A DNA stretch of 64,000 bases from Candidatus Bartonella washoeensis Sb944nv (GTDB lineage: Bacteria; Pseudomonadota; Alphaproteobacteria; Rhizobiales; Rhizobiaceae): the NCBI RefSeq assembly GCF_000278135.1, contig NZ_JH725023.1, forward strand, positions 380,883 to 444,882. Direction: 5' to 3'. The notes beneath the pieces were generated by a model that worked only from the letters and a program-made list of their open reading frames with translations, did not search any database and was not told the DNA's origin. Within the stretch, counting starts at the first letter, position 1. Each line of letters starts with the position of its first letter. Below, piece after piece: positions 45,448-55,614 of the stretch. The position numbers and the translations under genes are program-made.

Positions 45448-45586
45448 AACTTTTATAAAAGGTCTAAATTCAAAAGCTATCGTAACATGACACTGAGTAG
45501 TAAAAAGAAATAATAATACAGTGAATAACAAATATAATTTAAAAATAATGCGTAATGATATATTTTTTGATTTTTTATTAAAGAAA

Positions 45587-48322
45587 TTACATTTGTTCAA
45601 GTTGTTTGAGGCGATAAAGTTCTTCTAAAGCTTTTTTAGGTGATAACTCATCAGGATGAATATTTTTTAAAGCTTCATGGATCACACAACATTTATTTGT
45701 TTTTTCACTTGTGACAGATGTTTCTTTAAGGGAAAAGAGTGGTAAATCATCAATTAATTTATCTCCTTTTCCAGCCATTTCACTTTGTTCTAATTGATGG
45801 AGAACATCGGTAGCACGTGTAATAACCGCTGTGGGAAGCCCAGCAAGCTTTGCAACTTGTACACCATAAGATCGATCAGCAGCTCCTGGCATGACTTCAT
45901 GAAGAAAAACAACCTCGCCATTCCAATTTTTAACTTTCATTGTTACATTATGAAGACGGTTGAGTTTTTCTGTGAGTGCTGTCATTTCATGGAAATGTGT
46001 AGCGAGAATAGCACGACAGTGGTTAACTTCGTGCAGATATTCAACGGTTGCCCAAGCAATTGAAAGTCCATCAAAAGTTGATGTTCCACGCCCTATTTCA
46101 TCGAGAATAACAAGGGAATGATGACTTGCATGATTAAGAATCGTTGCTGTTTCGACCATTTCCATCATAAAGGTTGAGCGTCCTCGTGCAAGATCATCAG
46201 AAGCTCCAACACGACTAAATAAGCGATCAACAACGCCGATATGAGCTGAAGCAGCTGGGACAAAAGAACCCATTTGCGCCATAATAGCAATGAGTGCGTT
46301 TTGCCGCAAGAAAGTTGATTTTCCCCCCATATTAGGACCTGTTAAGAGCCAGATTGCTGCATATTGATGATTTTCTTGCACAGAGAGGTCGCAGTTATTG
46401 GCAACAAATGGTTCTGCAGCTTGCTTTCGAAGTGCTTGCTCTACGACGGGATGACGTCCCGCGGTGATATGAAAAGTAAGTGATTGGTCAATTTTAGGAC
46501 GACAATATCCTTGTTCTTCAGCTAAATGTGCCAAAGCAACGGAGACATCCAAGATAGCAAGCGCTTCAGCAGCTTTACGAATGAAGTCAACTTGTTCTGT
46601 AATTTCATGAACAAGATTGTCAAAGATTTCCAGTTCAAGCGTCAGAGCATGGTTGGCTGCATGGGCAATACGGCTTTCAAGATCGGCAAGTTCTGTTGTG
46701 GTAAAACGCATAGCGTTTGCCATTGTTTGTCGGTGAATAAAACGTGCTTTTGCTTGTGAGGTATTGGTGAGAGCTGATGCTTGTAAATTGGTTACTTCAA
46801 TGAAATAGCCTAGAATATTATTATGCTTTATTTTGAGGGTCTTAATATCAGTTTCTTGGGCATATTTTGCTTGAAGTTCAGCAATGACACGGCGTGATTC
46901 ATCGCGTAGAGCACGCATTTCGTCGAGCTCTTGGTGATAATGCGGGCGAATAAAACCACCATCACGTTTAAGCAGAGGGAGATTATCGCCTAATGCTTTT
47001 TCTAAATGAAAATGCAAGGCAGTCGGTAAATGTGAGAATATTTGTTGTACATCGCTTATTTCTTCAGGAAGCAATTCATTATTAAGAAGCTGATCAAGTT
47101 CACAAATGATTTCAAAACCGCGTTGAATTGCCGCTATATCACGTGGTCCTCCTCGTCCAAGAGCCAAACGTGAAACTGCACGGGGCATATCTGGCCCCCC
47201 TTTCAAAGCGAGCTTTATAGCTTCTGCAAGTGAAGTATTATGCAGAAAAAAGGTAATTGAATCTAGGCGCTTATCAATAGCAGCAGGTGTAGTGAGAGGA
47301 GCAATTAAACGATCAATGAGAAGGCGTGATCCTCCTCCTGTTACAGTGCGATCAATGGCTTTCAGTAAGCTTCCATCACGTTGACCAGATGTGGTTCGAA
47401 CAAGTTCAAGACTCAGTCTGGTTGCGGCATCAATAAAAAGGGTAGCATTTTCATTTTGGCGTTCAGGGCGCATGAGTGGGGGGCGATGAGTGATTTGCGT
47501 TTTTTCGATATAACGAATAGCAGCGGCTATTGCGGAGAGTTCAGAACGTGAGTAATCGGCAATACCTTCAAGGGTTGAAAGTTTAAAATAATTGCAAATA
47601 TCTCGTTCAGCAGTAATTGCGTCAAAAAGACTAGCTGGTTGAGGTGAGGCAATACGATCGAGCGCATTGAAAAGTGATTTATGAGATTTATCATGAAAAA
47701 AGGAGTCCGCTACAATGATTTCTTGTGGATCCACGCGCATAATATCTGCCAAAAGTTTTTCATGGCGGCTTTCTGTTACACGAAATATACCTGTTGAGAT
47801 ATCAATCCAGGAAAGTGCAAATTCTTCTCCTTCGCTAGTTTTGATGCGAGCAAGTGTCATTAGATAATTTGCACGTGTTGGATCAAGAAGCTTTTCTTCT
47901 GTTATGGTTCCAGGTGTGACAAGGCGCACAACATTACGCCGAACAACTGATTTTGAACCACGCTTTTTAGCTTCCGCAGGATCTTCTGTCTGTTCACAAA
48001 CAGCAACACGGTAACCACATGCGATCAGTTTTTGCAAATAATCATCTGCAGCATGAACAGGAACACCACACATAGGAATATCTTCACCTAAATGTTTTCC
48101 GCGTTTTGTAAGTGTGATTCCTAAAGCCTGAGCAGCTTCGATTGCATCATTAAAAAATAGTTCATAGAAATCACCCATGCGGTAAAAGAGAAGGGAATCG
48201 CTATTAACTGCTTTGATTTCTATATATTGCTCCATCATCGGTGTAAGGCGTTCTTGACGAGGAGGAGATGAAGGTGCGAGCTGTGGGATTAACTCATTTG
48301 TATGGTTGGTTTTGTTATCCAT
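45587..48322 (-). CDS. mutS: DNA mismatch repair protein MutS
   Basis: Recognises mismatches and starts repair with MutL. The 911-residue protein has the N-terminal mismatch-binding domain ([30 protein letters not shown] with the Phe-x-Glu motif near residues 51-55), the connector, lever and clamp domains, and the C-terminal ATPase: Walker [15 protein letters not shown] near 668, Walker [17 protein letters not shown] near 746. All catalytic residues are present, so repair should be functional. It is divergent from maeB, with about 220 bases between them. Confidence 0.98.
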   Translation of the reverse strand: MDNKTNHTNELIPQLAPSSPPRQERLTPMMEQYIEIKAVNSDSLLFYRMGDFYELFFNDAIEAAQALGITLTKRGKHLGEDIPMCGVPVHAADDYLQKLIACGYRVAVCEQTEDPAEAKKRGSKSVVRRNVVRLVTPGTITEEKLLDPTRANYLMTLARIKTSEGEEFALSWIDISTGIFRVTESRHEKLLADIMRVDPQEIIVADSFFHDKSHKSLFNALDRIASPQPASLFDAITAERDICNYFKLSTLEGIADYSRSELSAIAAAIRYIEKTQITHRPPLMRPERQNENATLFIDAATRLSLELVRTTSGQRDGSLLKAIDRTVTGGGSRLLIDRLIAPLTTPAAIDKRLDSITFFLHNTSLAEAIKLALKGGPDMPRAVSRLALGRGGPRDIAAIQRGFEIICELDQLLNNELLPEEISDVQQIFSHLPTALHFHLEKALGDNLPLLKRDGGFIRPHYHQELDEMRALRDESRRVIAELQAKYAQETDIKTLKIKHNNILGYFIEVTNLQASALTNTSQAKARFIHRQTMANAMRFTTTELADLESRIAHAANHALTLELEIFDNLVHEITEQVDFIRKAAEALAILDVSVALAHLAEEQGYCRPKIDQSLTFHITAGRHPVVEQALRKQAAEPFVANNCDLSVQENHQYAAIWLLTGPNMGGKSTFLRQNALIAIMAQMGSFVPAASAHIGVVDRLFSRVGASDDLARGRSTFMMEMVETATILNHASHHSLVILDEIGRGTSTFDGLSIAWATVEYLHEVNHCRAILATHFHEMTALTEKLNRLHNVTMKVKNWNGEVVFLHEVMPGAADRSYGVQVAKLAGLPTAVITRATDVLHQLEQSEMAGKGDKLIDDLPLFSLKETSVTSEKTNKCCVIHEALKNIHPDELSPKKALEELYRLKQLEQM

Positions 48323-48540
48323 TTTTACGCGCTCGTTTTCTTCAAGTGAGGCTTTGAAGCCCTTTTTTGTTTACTTCAATGTTTATCTTCATTATCTCTA
48401 TTGTTTTTGAATTGAAACGCACGAACAGGTCTGCCAGAGCAAGCATAGCGATTTCTAGCATATGAATCAAATTTTAAAATCAGATAATGGTAGGCATTAT
48501 CGAACAGAATTTACACTATTTTTGGAGAAAATTAAGTGAA

Positions 48541-50838
48541 ATGAAAAAAAGTGAGCAGGATCAAAAAACGCATCAAAAGGTTTATAGTACCAGTGAGCGC
48601 GAAGCCCTTGATTTTCATAGTCGTGGTCGACCAGGCAAGCTTGAAATTATTGCAACAAAGTCTATGGCAACGCAGCATGATTTAGCACTTGCTTATTCGC
48701 CAGGTGTTGCTGTTCCGGTTAAAGCAATTGCTGAAAATCCAGCGCTGGCTTATGATTATACAGCAAAGGGCAATCTTGTTGCTGTTATATCAAATGGAAC
48801 CGCTATTTTGGGTTTAGGTAATTTAGGAGCACTAGCATCTAAGCCGGTGATGGAAGGCAAAGCGGTGCTTTTTAAGCGCTTTGCCGATATTGATTCAATA
48901 GATCTGGAAATTGATACGAATGATCCGGAAAATTTTATCAATCTGGTACGTCATTTGGAGCCTTCTTTTGGTGGTATTAATCTTGAAGATATTAAAGCAC
49001 CTGAATGTTTTATGATCGAGAGTCGCTTACGCGAGATAATGAAGATTCCTGTTTTTCACGATGATCAACACGGTACAGCAATTATTGTAGCTGCTGGTGT
49101 ACTCAATGCTCTGTATTTAACTGGGCGTGATATGCAAAATACGCGGTTAGTTTGTAATGGTGCTGGTTCTGCAGGGATTGCTTGCATTGAACTCATTAAA
49201 GCGATGGGATTTCGACCTGAAAATATCATATTATGCGATACTAAGGGCGTTGTCTATGAAGGTCGTGAAGAGGGGATGAATCAATGGAAATCTGCTCATG
49301 CTGTTCGAACTGATAAACGCACTCTCGCTGAAGCGATGGAAGGCGCTGACATGTTTTTTGGGGTTTCTGCTAAAGGCGCAATTACTCCTGAGATGGTAAA
49401 GTCGATGGCACCTCAACCGATTATTTTTGCTATGGCGAATCCTGATCCAGAAATTACACCAGAAGAAGTTATGCAAGTACGTCATGATGCCATTATAGCA
49501 ACAGGTCGTTCCGATTATCCAAATCAGATTAATAATGTTCTTTGCTTTCCTTATATATTTCGTGGTGCGCTTGATGTGCGTGCGACGGTCATCAATGAGG
49601 AAATGAAAATTGCTGCAGCAAGGGCTCTTGCTGCTTTAGCTCATGAGGAAGTGCCTGACAGCGTTGCGGAGGCTTATCGTGGCAAGCGATTAAAATTTGG
49701 TCCCAATTATATCATTCCTGTTCCTTTTGATCCACGTTTGTTCACAGTTGTTTCAATTGCAGTTGCAAAAGCGGCAATGGAAAGCGGTGTTGCGCAAAAG
49801 CATATTGATAATTTAGAAGCTTATGAACGCGATTTAAATGCGAGACGTGATCCTATTTCATCTATTATGCGTGGTGTTTATAATCATGTTCGGCAAGCAC
49901 CTAAACAAATTGTCTTTGCAGAAGGTGAAGAAGAGCAGGTAATGCGGGCAGCTGTTTCCTATGTTCATCAAAAACTGGGGCAAGCGATTTTGATTGGTCG
50001 TGAAGAACAAGTTAAGGAAACTGCCGCTGTTGCTGGAATTGATCTTCAGCGTGAAGGTATTTCTGTTATGAATGCTAAGCTTTCTTGTCGCGTGGATGCT
50101 TATGCTAATTATCTTTATAAAAAAATGCAGCGTCAAGGTTGGTTGTTGCGTGATTGTCATCGTCGTATCAATAATGATCGCAATTATTTTGCTGCTTGTA
50201 TGGTGGCATTAGGGGATGCTGATGCAATGGTGACAGGGGTTACACGCAATTATGAAACAGCATTGATTGATATTCGTCGAGTGATTTCTGAGAAACCAAA
50301 AGAACGGTTACTTGGTATTTCAATGGCCATTTGTCGTGGACGAACTGTGTTTATTGCCGATACAGCTGTTTACGAGGACCCTAACGCTGAGGAACTTGCT
50401 GATATAGCGGAACAGACAGCTTCTTTTGTTCGTGGGTTCGGATATCAGCCACGGGTGGCATTTGTAGCATTTTCTACTTTTGGGTATATGAAAGGATCGG
50501 TTACACAGCATATTCAGGATGCTGTTAATATTTTACATGAACGCAATGTTGATTTTGAATTTGATGGAGAAATGAGTGCTGATGTGGCACTTAATTCGAA
50601 GTTAATGCAACAGTATCCTTTTATGGGATTAACAGATACTGCTAATATTTTAGTGATGCCTGGATATCATGCATCTTCCATTGCTAGTAAAATGTTGCAA
50701 GAGCTTGGTGAAGCAACCATTATTGGCCCTATTTTGATTGGCTTGGAAAGATCTGTCCAAATTGTACCGTTTAGTGGAAGCGATACGGATGTTTTCAATA
50801 TCGCAACACTTGCCGCTTATCATGCGAAGAAGTTATAA
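48541..50838 (+). CDS. maeB: NADP-dependent malic enzyme MaeB with phosphotransacetylase-like C-terminus
   Basis: Oxidative decarboxylation of malate to pyruvate. From ATG 48541 (GGAGAA upstream) it has 765 residues; a start at 48487 adds 18. The N-terminal malic enzyme domain (about 1-430) carries LALAYSPGVAVPVK, VFHDDQHGTAIIVAAG and the NAD(P)-binding VCNGAGSAGIACIELI. The C-terminal part (about 440-765) resembles phosphate acetyltransferase and in MaeB proteins is regulatory. It sits back to back with mutS and ends at a bidirectional terminator facing secB. Confidence 0.95.
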   Translation: MKKSEQDQKTHQKVYSTSEREALDFHSRGRPGKLEIIATKSMATQHDLALAYSPGVAVPVKAIAENPALAYDYTAKGNLVAVISNGTAILGLGNLGALASKPVMEGKAVLFKRFADIDSIDLEIDTNDPENFINLVRHLEPSFGGINLEDIKAPECFMIESRLREIMKIPVFHDDQHGTAIIVAAGVLNALYLTGRDMQNTRLVCNGAGSAGIACIELIKAMGFRPENIILCDTKGVVYEGREEGMNQWKSAHAVRTDKRTLAEAMEGADMFFGVSAKGAITPEMVKSMAPQPIIFAMANPDPEITPEEVMQVRHDAIIATGRSDYPNQINNVLCFPYIFRGALDVRATVINEEMKIAAARALAALAHEEVPDSVAEAYRGKRLKFGPNYIIPVPFDPRLFTVVSIAVAKAAMESGVAQKHIDNLEAYERDLNARRDPISSIMRGVYNHVRQAPKQIVFAEGEEEQVMRAAVSYVHQKLGQAILIGREEQVKETAAVAGIDLQREGISVMNAKLSCRVDAYANYLYKKMQRQGWLLRDCHRRINNDRNYFAACMVALGDADAMVTGVTRNYETALIDIRRVISEKPKERLLGISMAICRGRTVFIADTAVYEDPNAEELADIAEQTASFVRGFGYQPRVAFVAFSTFGYMKGSVTQHIQDAVNILHERNVDFEFDGEMSADVALNSKLMQQYPFMGLTDTANILVMPGYHASSIASKMLQELGEATIIGPILIGLERSVQIVPFSGSDTDVFNIATLAAYHAKKL

Positions 50839-50843
50839 AAAAT

Positions 50844-50874
50844 AAAGGCCTTTGATATTTCAAGGCCTTTTTGT
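50844..50874. terminator. Bidirectional terminator between maeB and secB
   Basis: AAAGGCCTT (50844-50852) and AAGGCCTTT (50862-50870) form a perfect 9-bp stem with Ts following on the plus strand and A/T-rich sequence on the other. It separates two convergent genes. Confidence 0.85.
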
Positions 50875-50889
50875 TGAAAAAATAAATTT

Positions 50890-51366
50890 TTAGGATGGTT
50901 GAGTTTGGCTATTTTTTTGTTCTTCAGCAACGCGTTTTTGGAATAGAGCTGCAAAATCGATTGGATCAATCCACAAAGGTGGAAATCCACCATTTTGGGT
51001 AGCATCAGATATAATCTGCCGAGCAAATGGGAACAAAAGACGAGGACATTCAATAAAAACAAGCGGCATAACGTGTTCCTGTGGGATATTCTTGATATGG
51101 AAAACACCACCGTAAATCAGTTCTACATGAAATAATGTTTCATTATCATCATTGGCTTTAACTGAGAGGGACAAAACAACATCATAATTGTCGTCACCAA
51201 TTGGGTTAGCGTTAACATTGATATTGATGTCGATTTGTGGTGCCTTTTCCCGTGGACGCAATGAGCGAGGAGCACTTGGGTTCTCAAATGAAAGATCTTT
51301 TAAATATTGAGTCAATACAGCAAAAATTGGCTCTCCACCATTGTTGTTAATTTCACTTTCGGCCAT
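50890..51366 (-). CDS. secB: Protein-export chaperone SecB
   Basis: Tetrameric cytosolic chaperone that keeps preproteins unfolded and hands them to SecA. The 158-residue protein shows the family core: [19 protein letters not shown] near residue 16, [16 protein letters not shown] near 84 and [38 protein letters not shown] near 101-138 (given in two parts: [15 protein letters not shown] and [13 protein letters not shown]). GAGAGG stands before the ATG. It converges on maeB and is divergent from no close gene; the FxsA-like gene lies upstream on the same strand. Confidence 0.97.
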   Translation of the reverse strand: MAESEINNNGGEPIFAVLTQYLKDLSFENPSAPRSLRPREKAPQIDININVNANPIGDDNYDVVLSLSVKANDDNETLFHVELIYGGVFHIKNIPQEHVMPLVFIECPRLLFPFARQIISDATQNGGFPPLWIDPIDFAALFQKRVAEEQKNSQTQPS

Positions 51367-51508
51367 ACTACGAACCTCTCATTATAATGTATGTATTTCT
51401 ATTTTAGATCTAAAGATAGGGCTGGTTATCACGCCTTGCAAAAGGTTTCAAGGAATGGTCTGCTTATCTTGATTATTTTTTTAGCTCGTTACAGATTTTT
51501 TTGGCATT

Positions 51509-52015
51509 TCAATGATTATAATCATTTTTACGCCATGGAGATTCTGTGGTATTGGAGACTTGATAGTCTTCTGCTTTAAGATCAATTATTTTTTCAGACT
51601 CATTTTGGGCGTTGGTATTATTTTTAGGGTGGGTGTTCATTTTATTTCTGAAGGATGAAAACAAATACCAGACAAAAGGACGGATTGGTTTAATAAGAAA
51701 TAATATTCCCAAAATATCACTTACAAAGCCGGGAAGAATAAGCAAAATTGCGCCAATAATGATGAAAGCATCATTGATAATATTATTCTCTAATTTATGT
51801 TCTTGGATGACTTCACGTTGTATATTTTTTAAGAGGCTAAGCCCTTGAATTCGCAATAAAATGCTTCCAGCTATTGTTGTTAAAATGATCAAACTCAAAG
51901 TTGCCAAAATTCCAATTTCTTTTCCAACAAAGATAAAACCGGCGATTTCAACTAAGAGAGCGCCTAGGATGAAAATGATAAAAAGGCGAGGATTTATAAG
52001 ATAAGATTTTATCAC
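51509..52015 (-). CDS. FxsA-family inner-membrane protein
   Basis: A 168-residue protein with four hydrophobic segments in its first 110 residues and a polar, charged tail. The phrases LATLSLIILTTIAGSILLRIQG and DAFIIIGAILLILPGFVSDILG are characteristic of FxsA-like proteins. E. coli FxsA relieves phage T7 exclusion by F plasmids when overproduced; its normal role is unknown. It is divergent from the Tim44-domain gene, a conserved rhizobial neighbourhood with secB. Confidence 0.88.
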   Translation of the reverse strand: MIKSYLINPRLFIIFILGALLVEIAGFIFVGKEIGILATLSLIILTTIAGSILLRIQGLSLLKNIQREVIQEHKLENNIINDAFIIIGAILLILPGFVSDILGILFLIKPIRPFVWYLFSSFRNKMNTHPKNNTNAQNESEKIIDLKAEDYQVSNTTESPWRKNDYNH

Positions 52016-52200
52016 AGGAAAATTCCCTTTGTTAAGGTATTGGAGCAGAAAATTATAGGAGCTATCCTTTTTAAATTTAAAAATTAGCGCTATAAAAATA
52101 TTTGAATAGTAGATTACCTATTTTACATGTTTATTGATAAATGGTATTGACAGCAATGTTTTATTACGGATCATCTTAGATTTGGAGATTGACAGCGCCC

Positions 52201-52893
52201 ATGGAATTTGACGTCGTACTTTTTGTAGCTCTTGTTGTTATGGTTGTTGTTTTTGTGCAACTCCGTAACGTATTAGGAAAACGGATTGGTTTTGAAAAGC
52301 CTCCCTTTGATCCTTATTCAGGTTGTACTAAAAAACAGATCGAGTCAGAAACGACTGACAATATTGTTTCGTTCCCTCATCAAGCCAATTCGCAAAAAAG
52401 TGATTTTAGCGAAATAGACGCAATTTCACCAGAGGGAAGTGCACTAAATGAAGGTTTACGTGCACTGCGCCAGAATGATCCTCATTTTTCTCCTCAATTT
52501 TTTATAAAGGGTGCTCAAGTTGCTTATGAAATGATTGTAACAGCTTTTGCTAAAGGTGATCGCGATCAACTTAAGAGATTGCTTTCTCAGAATGTTTTTG
52601 AAAGTTTTTGTGCAGCCATTGAGCAACGCGAAAAAAACAATGAAAAAGTCCAATTTACTTTTGTTGGAATTAATAAAATCGAATTTGTCGCAGCAGCAGT
52701 GCAAGAAAAAGAACAGTTTTTGACTGTGCGTATTGTCAGTGAAATGATTTCTGTCACTTACAATGAGCAGGAAGAACCTATAGACGGTGATCCTGATGCT
52801 ATTGTTGAAATTAGGGATGTTTGGACTTTTGTTCGCAATAGTCTATCGTCAGATCCTAACTGGAAGCTTTTTGCAACAGAAGATGAAAATTAA
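52201..52893 (+). CDS. Tim44-domain protein (TimA-like)
   Basis: A 230-residue protein with one N-terminal membrane helix (FDVVLFVALVVMVVVFVQLRNVLGKR), a variable linker, and a C-terminal Tim44-like domain from about residue 85 (FFIKGAQVAYEMIVTAFAKGD near 100). Alphaproteobacterial members are bacterial relatives of the mitochondrial import component Tim44 and are found at the inner membrane. A TTG four codons upstream is too close to GGAG (52184-52187), so I prefer ATG 52201. The Smr-domain gene follows after about 55 bases. Confidence 0.87.
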   Translation: MEFDVVLFVALVVMVVVFVQLRNVLGKRIGFEKPPFDPYSGCTKKQIESETTDNIVSFPHQANSQKSDFSEIDAISPEGSALNEGLRALRQNDPHFSPQFFIKGAQVAYEMIVTAFAKGDRDQLKRLLSQNVFESFCAAIEQREKNNEKVQFTFVGINKIEFVAAAVQEKEQFLTVRIVSEMISVTYNEQEEPIDGDPDAIVEIRDVWTFVRNSLSSDPNWKLFATEDEN

Positions 52894-52949
52894 GGTGTTT
52901 TTCATCCTAAGATCATATCAATAAAGTTTATGAGAGATTGAAACTTCCA

Positions 52950-53543
52950 ATGTCTATGGGTGAATGGAGACAAAAAAGAGATCCATTGGTTGCGCAGGAT
53001 CGTCTACTGTGGGAGATGGTTTGCCGCACAATAATACCCCTTCATGATAAGTTTCCTTCTTCTATTATTTCAGGAGATGTTGCAAATATCGATCATAAGA
53101 AACAGCACGTAACACAAATCCTCCCATTGGTTCAGGCAAATCAACAGAGAGAAAAAGTGGTTAAAAAAGAAAAGAGGACGGTTGTACAATTACATGAGTC
53201 TTATTTCTTTGATCCTGTTGTACATCGTAAAATTGCCAAGGGTCATTATCCACTTGAGGCTCGTCTTGATCTTCATGGGTATGGGCAAGAAGAAGCCTAT
53301 TTTTTCTTGAAACAATTTCTACAATCCTCTCAGCAGAAAGGATTGCGTTATGTACTCGTGATAACAGGAAAGGGCCGGTCGCACGGGAGCGATGGGGTTT
53401 TGTATCAGTTTGTCCCTCATTGGTTATCAACGCCGACTTTTCGATATTACGTTCATGCATTTGAACAAGCTGCTCGTCAGCATGGTGGTGGTGGTGCGCT
53501 TTATGTTCAGTTGCGACGATTTATGCCTGAGAAAAGGGTATGA
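52950..53543 (+). CDS. Smr-domain protein
   Basis: A protein of about 197 residues with an N-terminal basic region (DRLLWEMVCRTIIPL near residue 20) and a C-terminal Smr domain: LDLHGYGQEEAYFFLKQFL with the LDLHG motif near 106 and VLVITGKGRSHGSDGVLYQFVPHWL (TGKG motif) near 137. Smr domains bind or nick nucleic acid. The gene could start at TTG 52938, but AGAGA lies directly against that codon; ATG 52950 fits better. It probably shares a transcript with the Tim44-domain gene. In relatives mltA often lies between them and is missing here. Confidence 0.85.
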   Translation: MSMGEWRQKRDPLVAQDRLLWEMVCRTIIPLHDKFPSSIISGDVANIDHKKQHVTQILPLVQANQQREKVVKKEKRTVVQLHESYFFDPVVHRKIAKGHYPLEARLDLHGYGQEEAYFFLKQFLQSSQQKGLRYVLVITGKGRSHGSDGVLYQFVPHWLSTPTFRYYVHAFEQAARQHGGGGALYVQLRRFMPEKRV

Positions 53544-53984
53544 TGTTGTTTGGGTTTTTTTAGCTTCAATATTTTTTTCATCAGATATAGTATTTTGTAG
53601 AGCATGGAAGAGATGCAAGAGAGAAAGATTTTGTCGTACAGTTAGGTCATTGCTTTCAATTTTTACTCAAAGTAATTTTATGTTAGTGGTTTTATAAGAG
53701 GATTTCCCCATTGATTGCCAAAAAACAATTGTGAAAATAAAGAATATCCAAAGCACTACAGAAGTTTTGAGAGTTTCAGTTTTTCCTTCAACGATTAAAC
53801 ATCTTTTTGCTGGCTTTATTTTTGATTATTTGGGTTAGCATAGACCAATTATTGGGATTGGTGAACGCTATCGGCAGTTGTGTTATCAAAGTCATATGCG
53901 GTTGTTTAAAAAATATGAGTCATAAAAAAGTTTTTTGTTTTCGCTTTTGAATTTGGGGTATGCTTTGTAATAAAGTTTATCGCG
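53544..53984. other. Gene-free stretch after the Smr gene
   Basis: No intact gene. On the plus strand around 53781-53935 one frame gives HRPIIGIGERYRQLC and then HMRLFKKYES with internal stops, which looks like the decayed end of a protein I cannot name. Confidence 0.45.
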
Positions 53985-54106
53985 AACCATTGTTAAGGTT
54001 TATAAAGGAACAGATCAGCACCATCATTGTATCTTCGTCCCCAAAAGTGCACTTGTCCTTGCATTAAGATGATTGGTTCATAGAACATATTTAGTTTTTC
54101 CCACAT
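53906..54106 (-). pseudogene. Short unidentified frame overlapping dispersed repeat copy 1
   Basis: A 66-codon open frame on the minus strand (MWEKLNMFYEPIILMQGQ...GRRYNDGADLFLYK...). It has no obvious ribosome-binding site. Most of it lies within a repeat whose second copy at 59208-59374 is disrupted, although KYNDGAG is recognisable there. It looks like the surviving end of a lost gene family rather than a working gene, but a small functional protein cannot be excluded. I do not recognise a domain. Confidence 0.4.
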
Positions 54107-54146
54107 TTTCTACACGCTGATTTTTTTTGTGATGCGCAAGTAAACG
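53985..54146. repeat. Dispersed degenerate repeat, copy 1
   Basis: Aligns with 59208-59374 in the same orientation. Shared blocks include ACCATT, CAGCACCATC (54016-54025), ATATTTAG followed by a T-run, and a TG(A/T)-rich end with GCAAG. Divergence is considerable but collinearity is clear. The minus strand encodes YNDGA in both copies. Confidence 0.65.
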
Positions 54147-54570
54147 ATTTTTTGATTTTTAAATTAAGAGAGCTCGAATAAAAAAATATTATTCTGTTCA
54201 CAGATCTCTTTCAATTTAAAAGATTATTTATCTTTAAAATCAATATCTTAATATGATGATAAAAGGATTCGAAAAACTTATTTGTGTTAAGAGATCAATT
54301 TTTGCTGATATGCCAAGAGTAAAGGAAGGGTATTTTCAGAAAAGACGGAACATATTTTAAAATGGGCTATTTTATAAAAAGCGTATAGAGTGCGTTTTGG
54401 TTTAAAGAAGAAGTATGATTGTGTAGGCAATGAAAGAGTGGTTAGCTCTAAGGGAACACAAGACACACAACATGTTCTAAAGGCTGACGCTAGCTGTTGC
54501 TATGCTTTAGATGCGTAATTAAATTGATTTTACCTGTACTCAATATTTTCTTTTTTGTGAGGGATATTTT
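54147..54570. other. Gene-free stretch before hslO
   Basis: About 420 AT-rich bases with dense stops and nothing recognisable. It follows the repeat copy and ends at the hslO stop. Confidence 0.4.
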
Positions 54571-55581
54571 TCACGTTTTATTTTCAAAAAATTCTTGCGG
54601 TTTAAAACGATAAGTTGTTGAGCAAAATTCACATGTAATTGAAATATATTTGTTTTTAACCATTTTGTTCCGTTCATCAGTGGGAAAACCTTCCAGTATT
54701 TCTTTAATTTTTTCGCGTGAACAGGAACATTGATCTACAAGAGAAAGAGGATTAAAAACTCTAACACCTTGTTCATGGAAAAGACGGAACAATAGCTGTT
54801 TACTGCCGACTTGGGGATCGGTCAATTCTGCACTTTCAATGGTTCTTGTCAGTGCTTTGGCTTCTTGCCATTGGTTTTCAAGTTGAGCACGGGTTTTAGT
54901 TTCTTCTGGTTTTTTATTGGGTTGATATATTTTATGATGAGATGATGCTTGGGGTAAGAGTTGGGTCAAAAGTCCTCCTGCCCGCCAGTTTTTCTGTGGT
55001 TTACCTTTTTGGTCGCGGTTGATCAATATAGCGACTGCCAAACGGATATCGGTGGGAATTTGCTCTGATTGGTCAAAATAGGCACGGGAGGCTTCTTGTA
55101 AATTTGATTCATCTAGCGCAACGATCCCTTGATAGGGTTGCGTATGGGCACTTTGATGGATAGTGAAGGCTAAAGTGCCTTTTCCCAGCAATGTTTCTGA
55201 AGATATTTGATTGTTGGCTATTGCTTGTTCTAGCTTGTCTTCATCAAAACGAGCGTACCCACGTAGATTGGAGGGGGGAGAGAAGTCGCACACCAACATA
55301 TTAACTGGTCCATTAGAATGGGTTTGTAAAATAAATTTTCCTTTAAGTTTTAGGGAGGTTCCAAGCAGAACTGTCAAGACTAAAGCTTCTGCAAGAAGAT
55401 AAGAAACCGGTTCAGGATATTGATGTCTTGTGAGAATAGAATTTAAAGTTTCTCCAAGTTGCACGGCACGGCCACGGATGTCGAGTTCTTCAACTTGAAA
55501 AGGAATAACAGTATCATCTTCACTTAAGTAAATGTTGTTGAGAAAGGCTTCATCTTTGTTCTGTTCGCGTTCTTCGCTCAT
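54571..55581 (-). CDS. hslO: Redox-regulated chaperone Hsp33 (HslO)
   Basis: Cytoplasmic holdase activated by oxidation and unfolding. The 336-residue protein has the N-terminal substrate-binding domain (about 20-250) and the C-terminal zinc switch QCSCSREKI (near 285) and CEFCSTTYRF (near 318), i.e. CxC and CxxC, all four Cys present. AAGG precedes the ATG. It starts 33 bases after the argF stop, forming the argD-argF-hslO run common in rhizobia. A Lys- and Gln-rich insert near residue 215 is longer than in E. coli. Confidence 0.95.
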   Translation of the reverse strand: MSEEREQNKDEAFLNNIYLSEDDTVIPFQVEELDIRGRAVQLGETLNSILTRHQYPEPVSYLLAEALVLTVLLGTSLKLKGKFILQTHSNGPVNMLVCDFSPPSNLRGYARFDEDKLEQAIANNQISSETLLGKGTLAFTIHQSAHTQPYQGIVALDESNLQEASRAYFDQSEQIPTDIRLAVAILINRDQKGKPQKNWRAGGLLTQLLPQASSHHKIYQPNKKPEETKTRAQLENQWQEAKALTRTIESAELTDPQVGSKQLLFRLFHEQGVRVFNPLSLVDQCSCSREKIKEILEGFPTDERNKMVKNKYISITCEFCSTTYRFKPQEFFENKT

Positions 55582-55614
55582 ATCTCTGCCTTTTCTATAT
55601 AATTTTTTTGCATG

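Noticed and set aside
45205-45513. 102-codon plus-strand frame after ilvD
   Set aside because: It runs through repeat copy B, has no ribosome-binding site, and the equivalent frame is interrupted in copy A.
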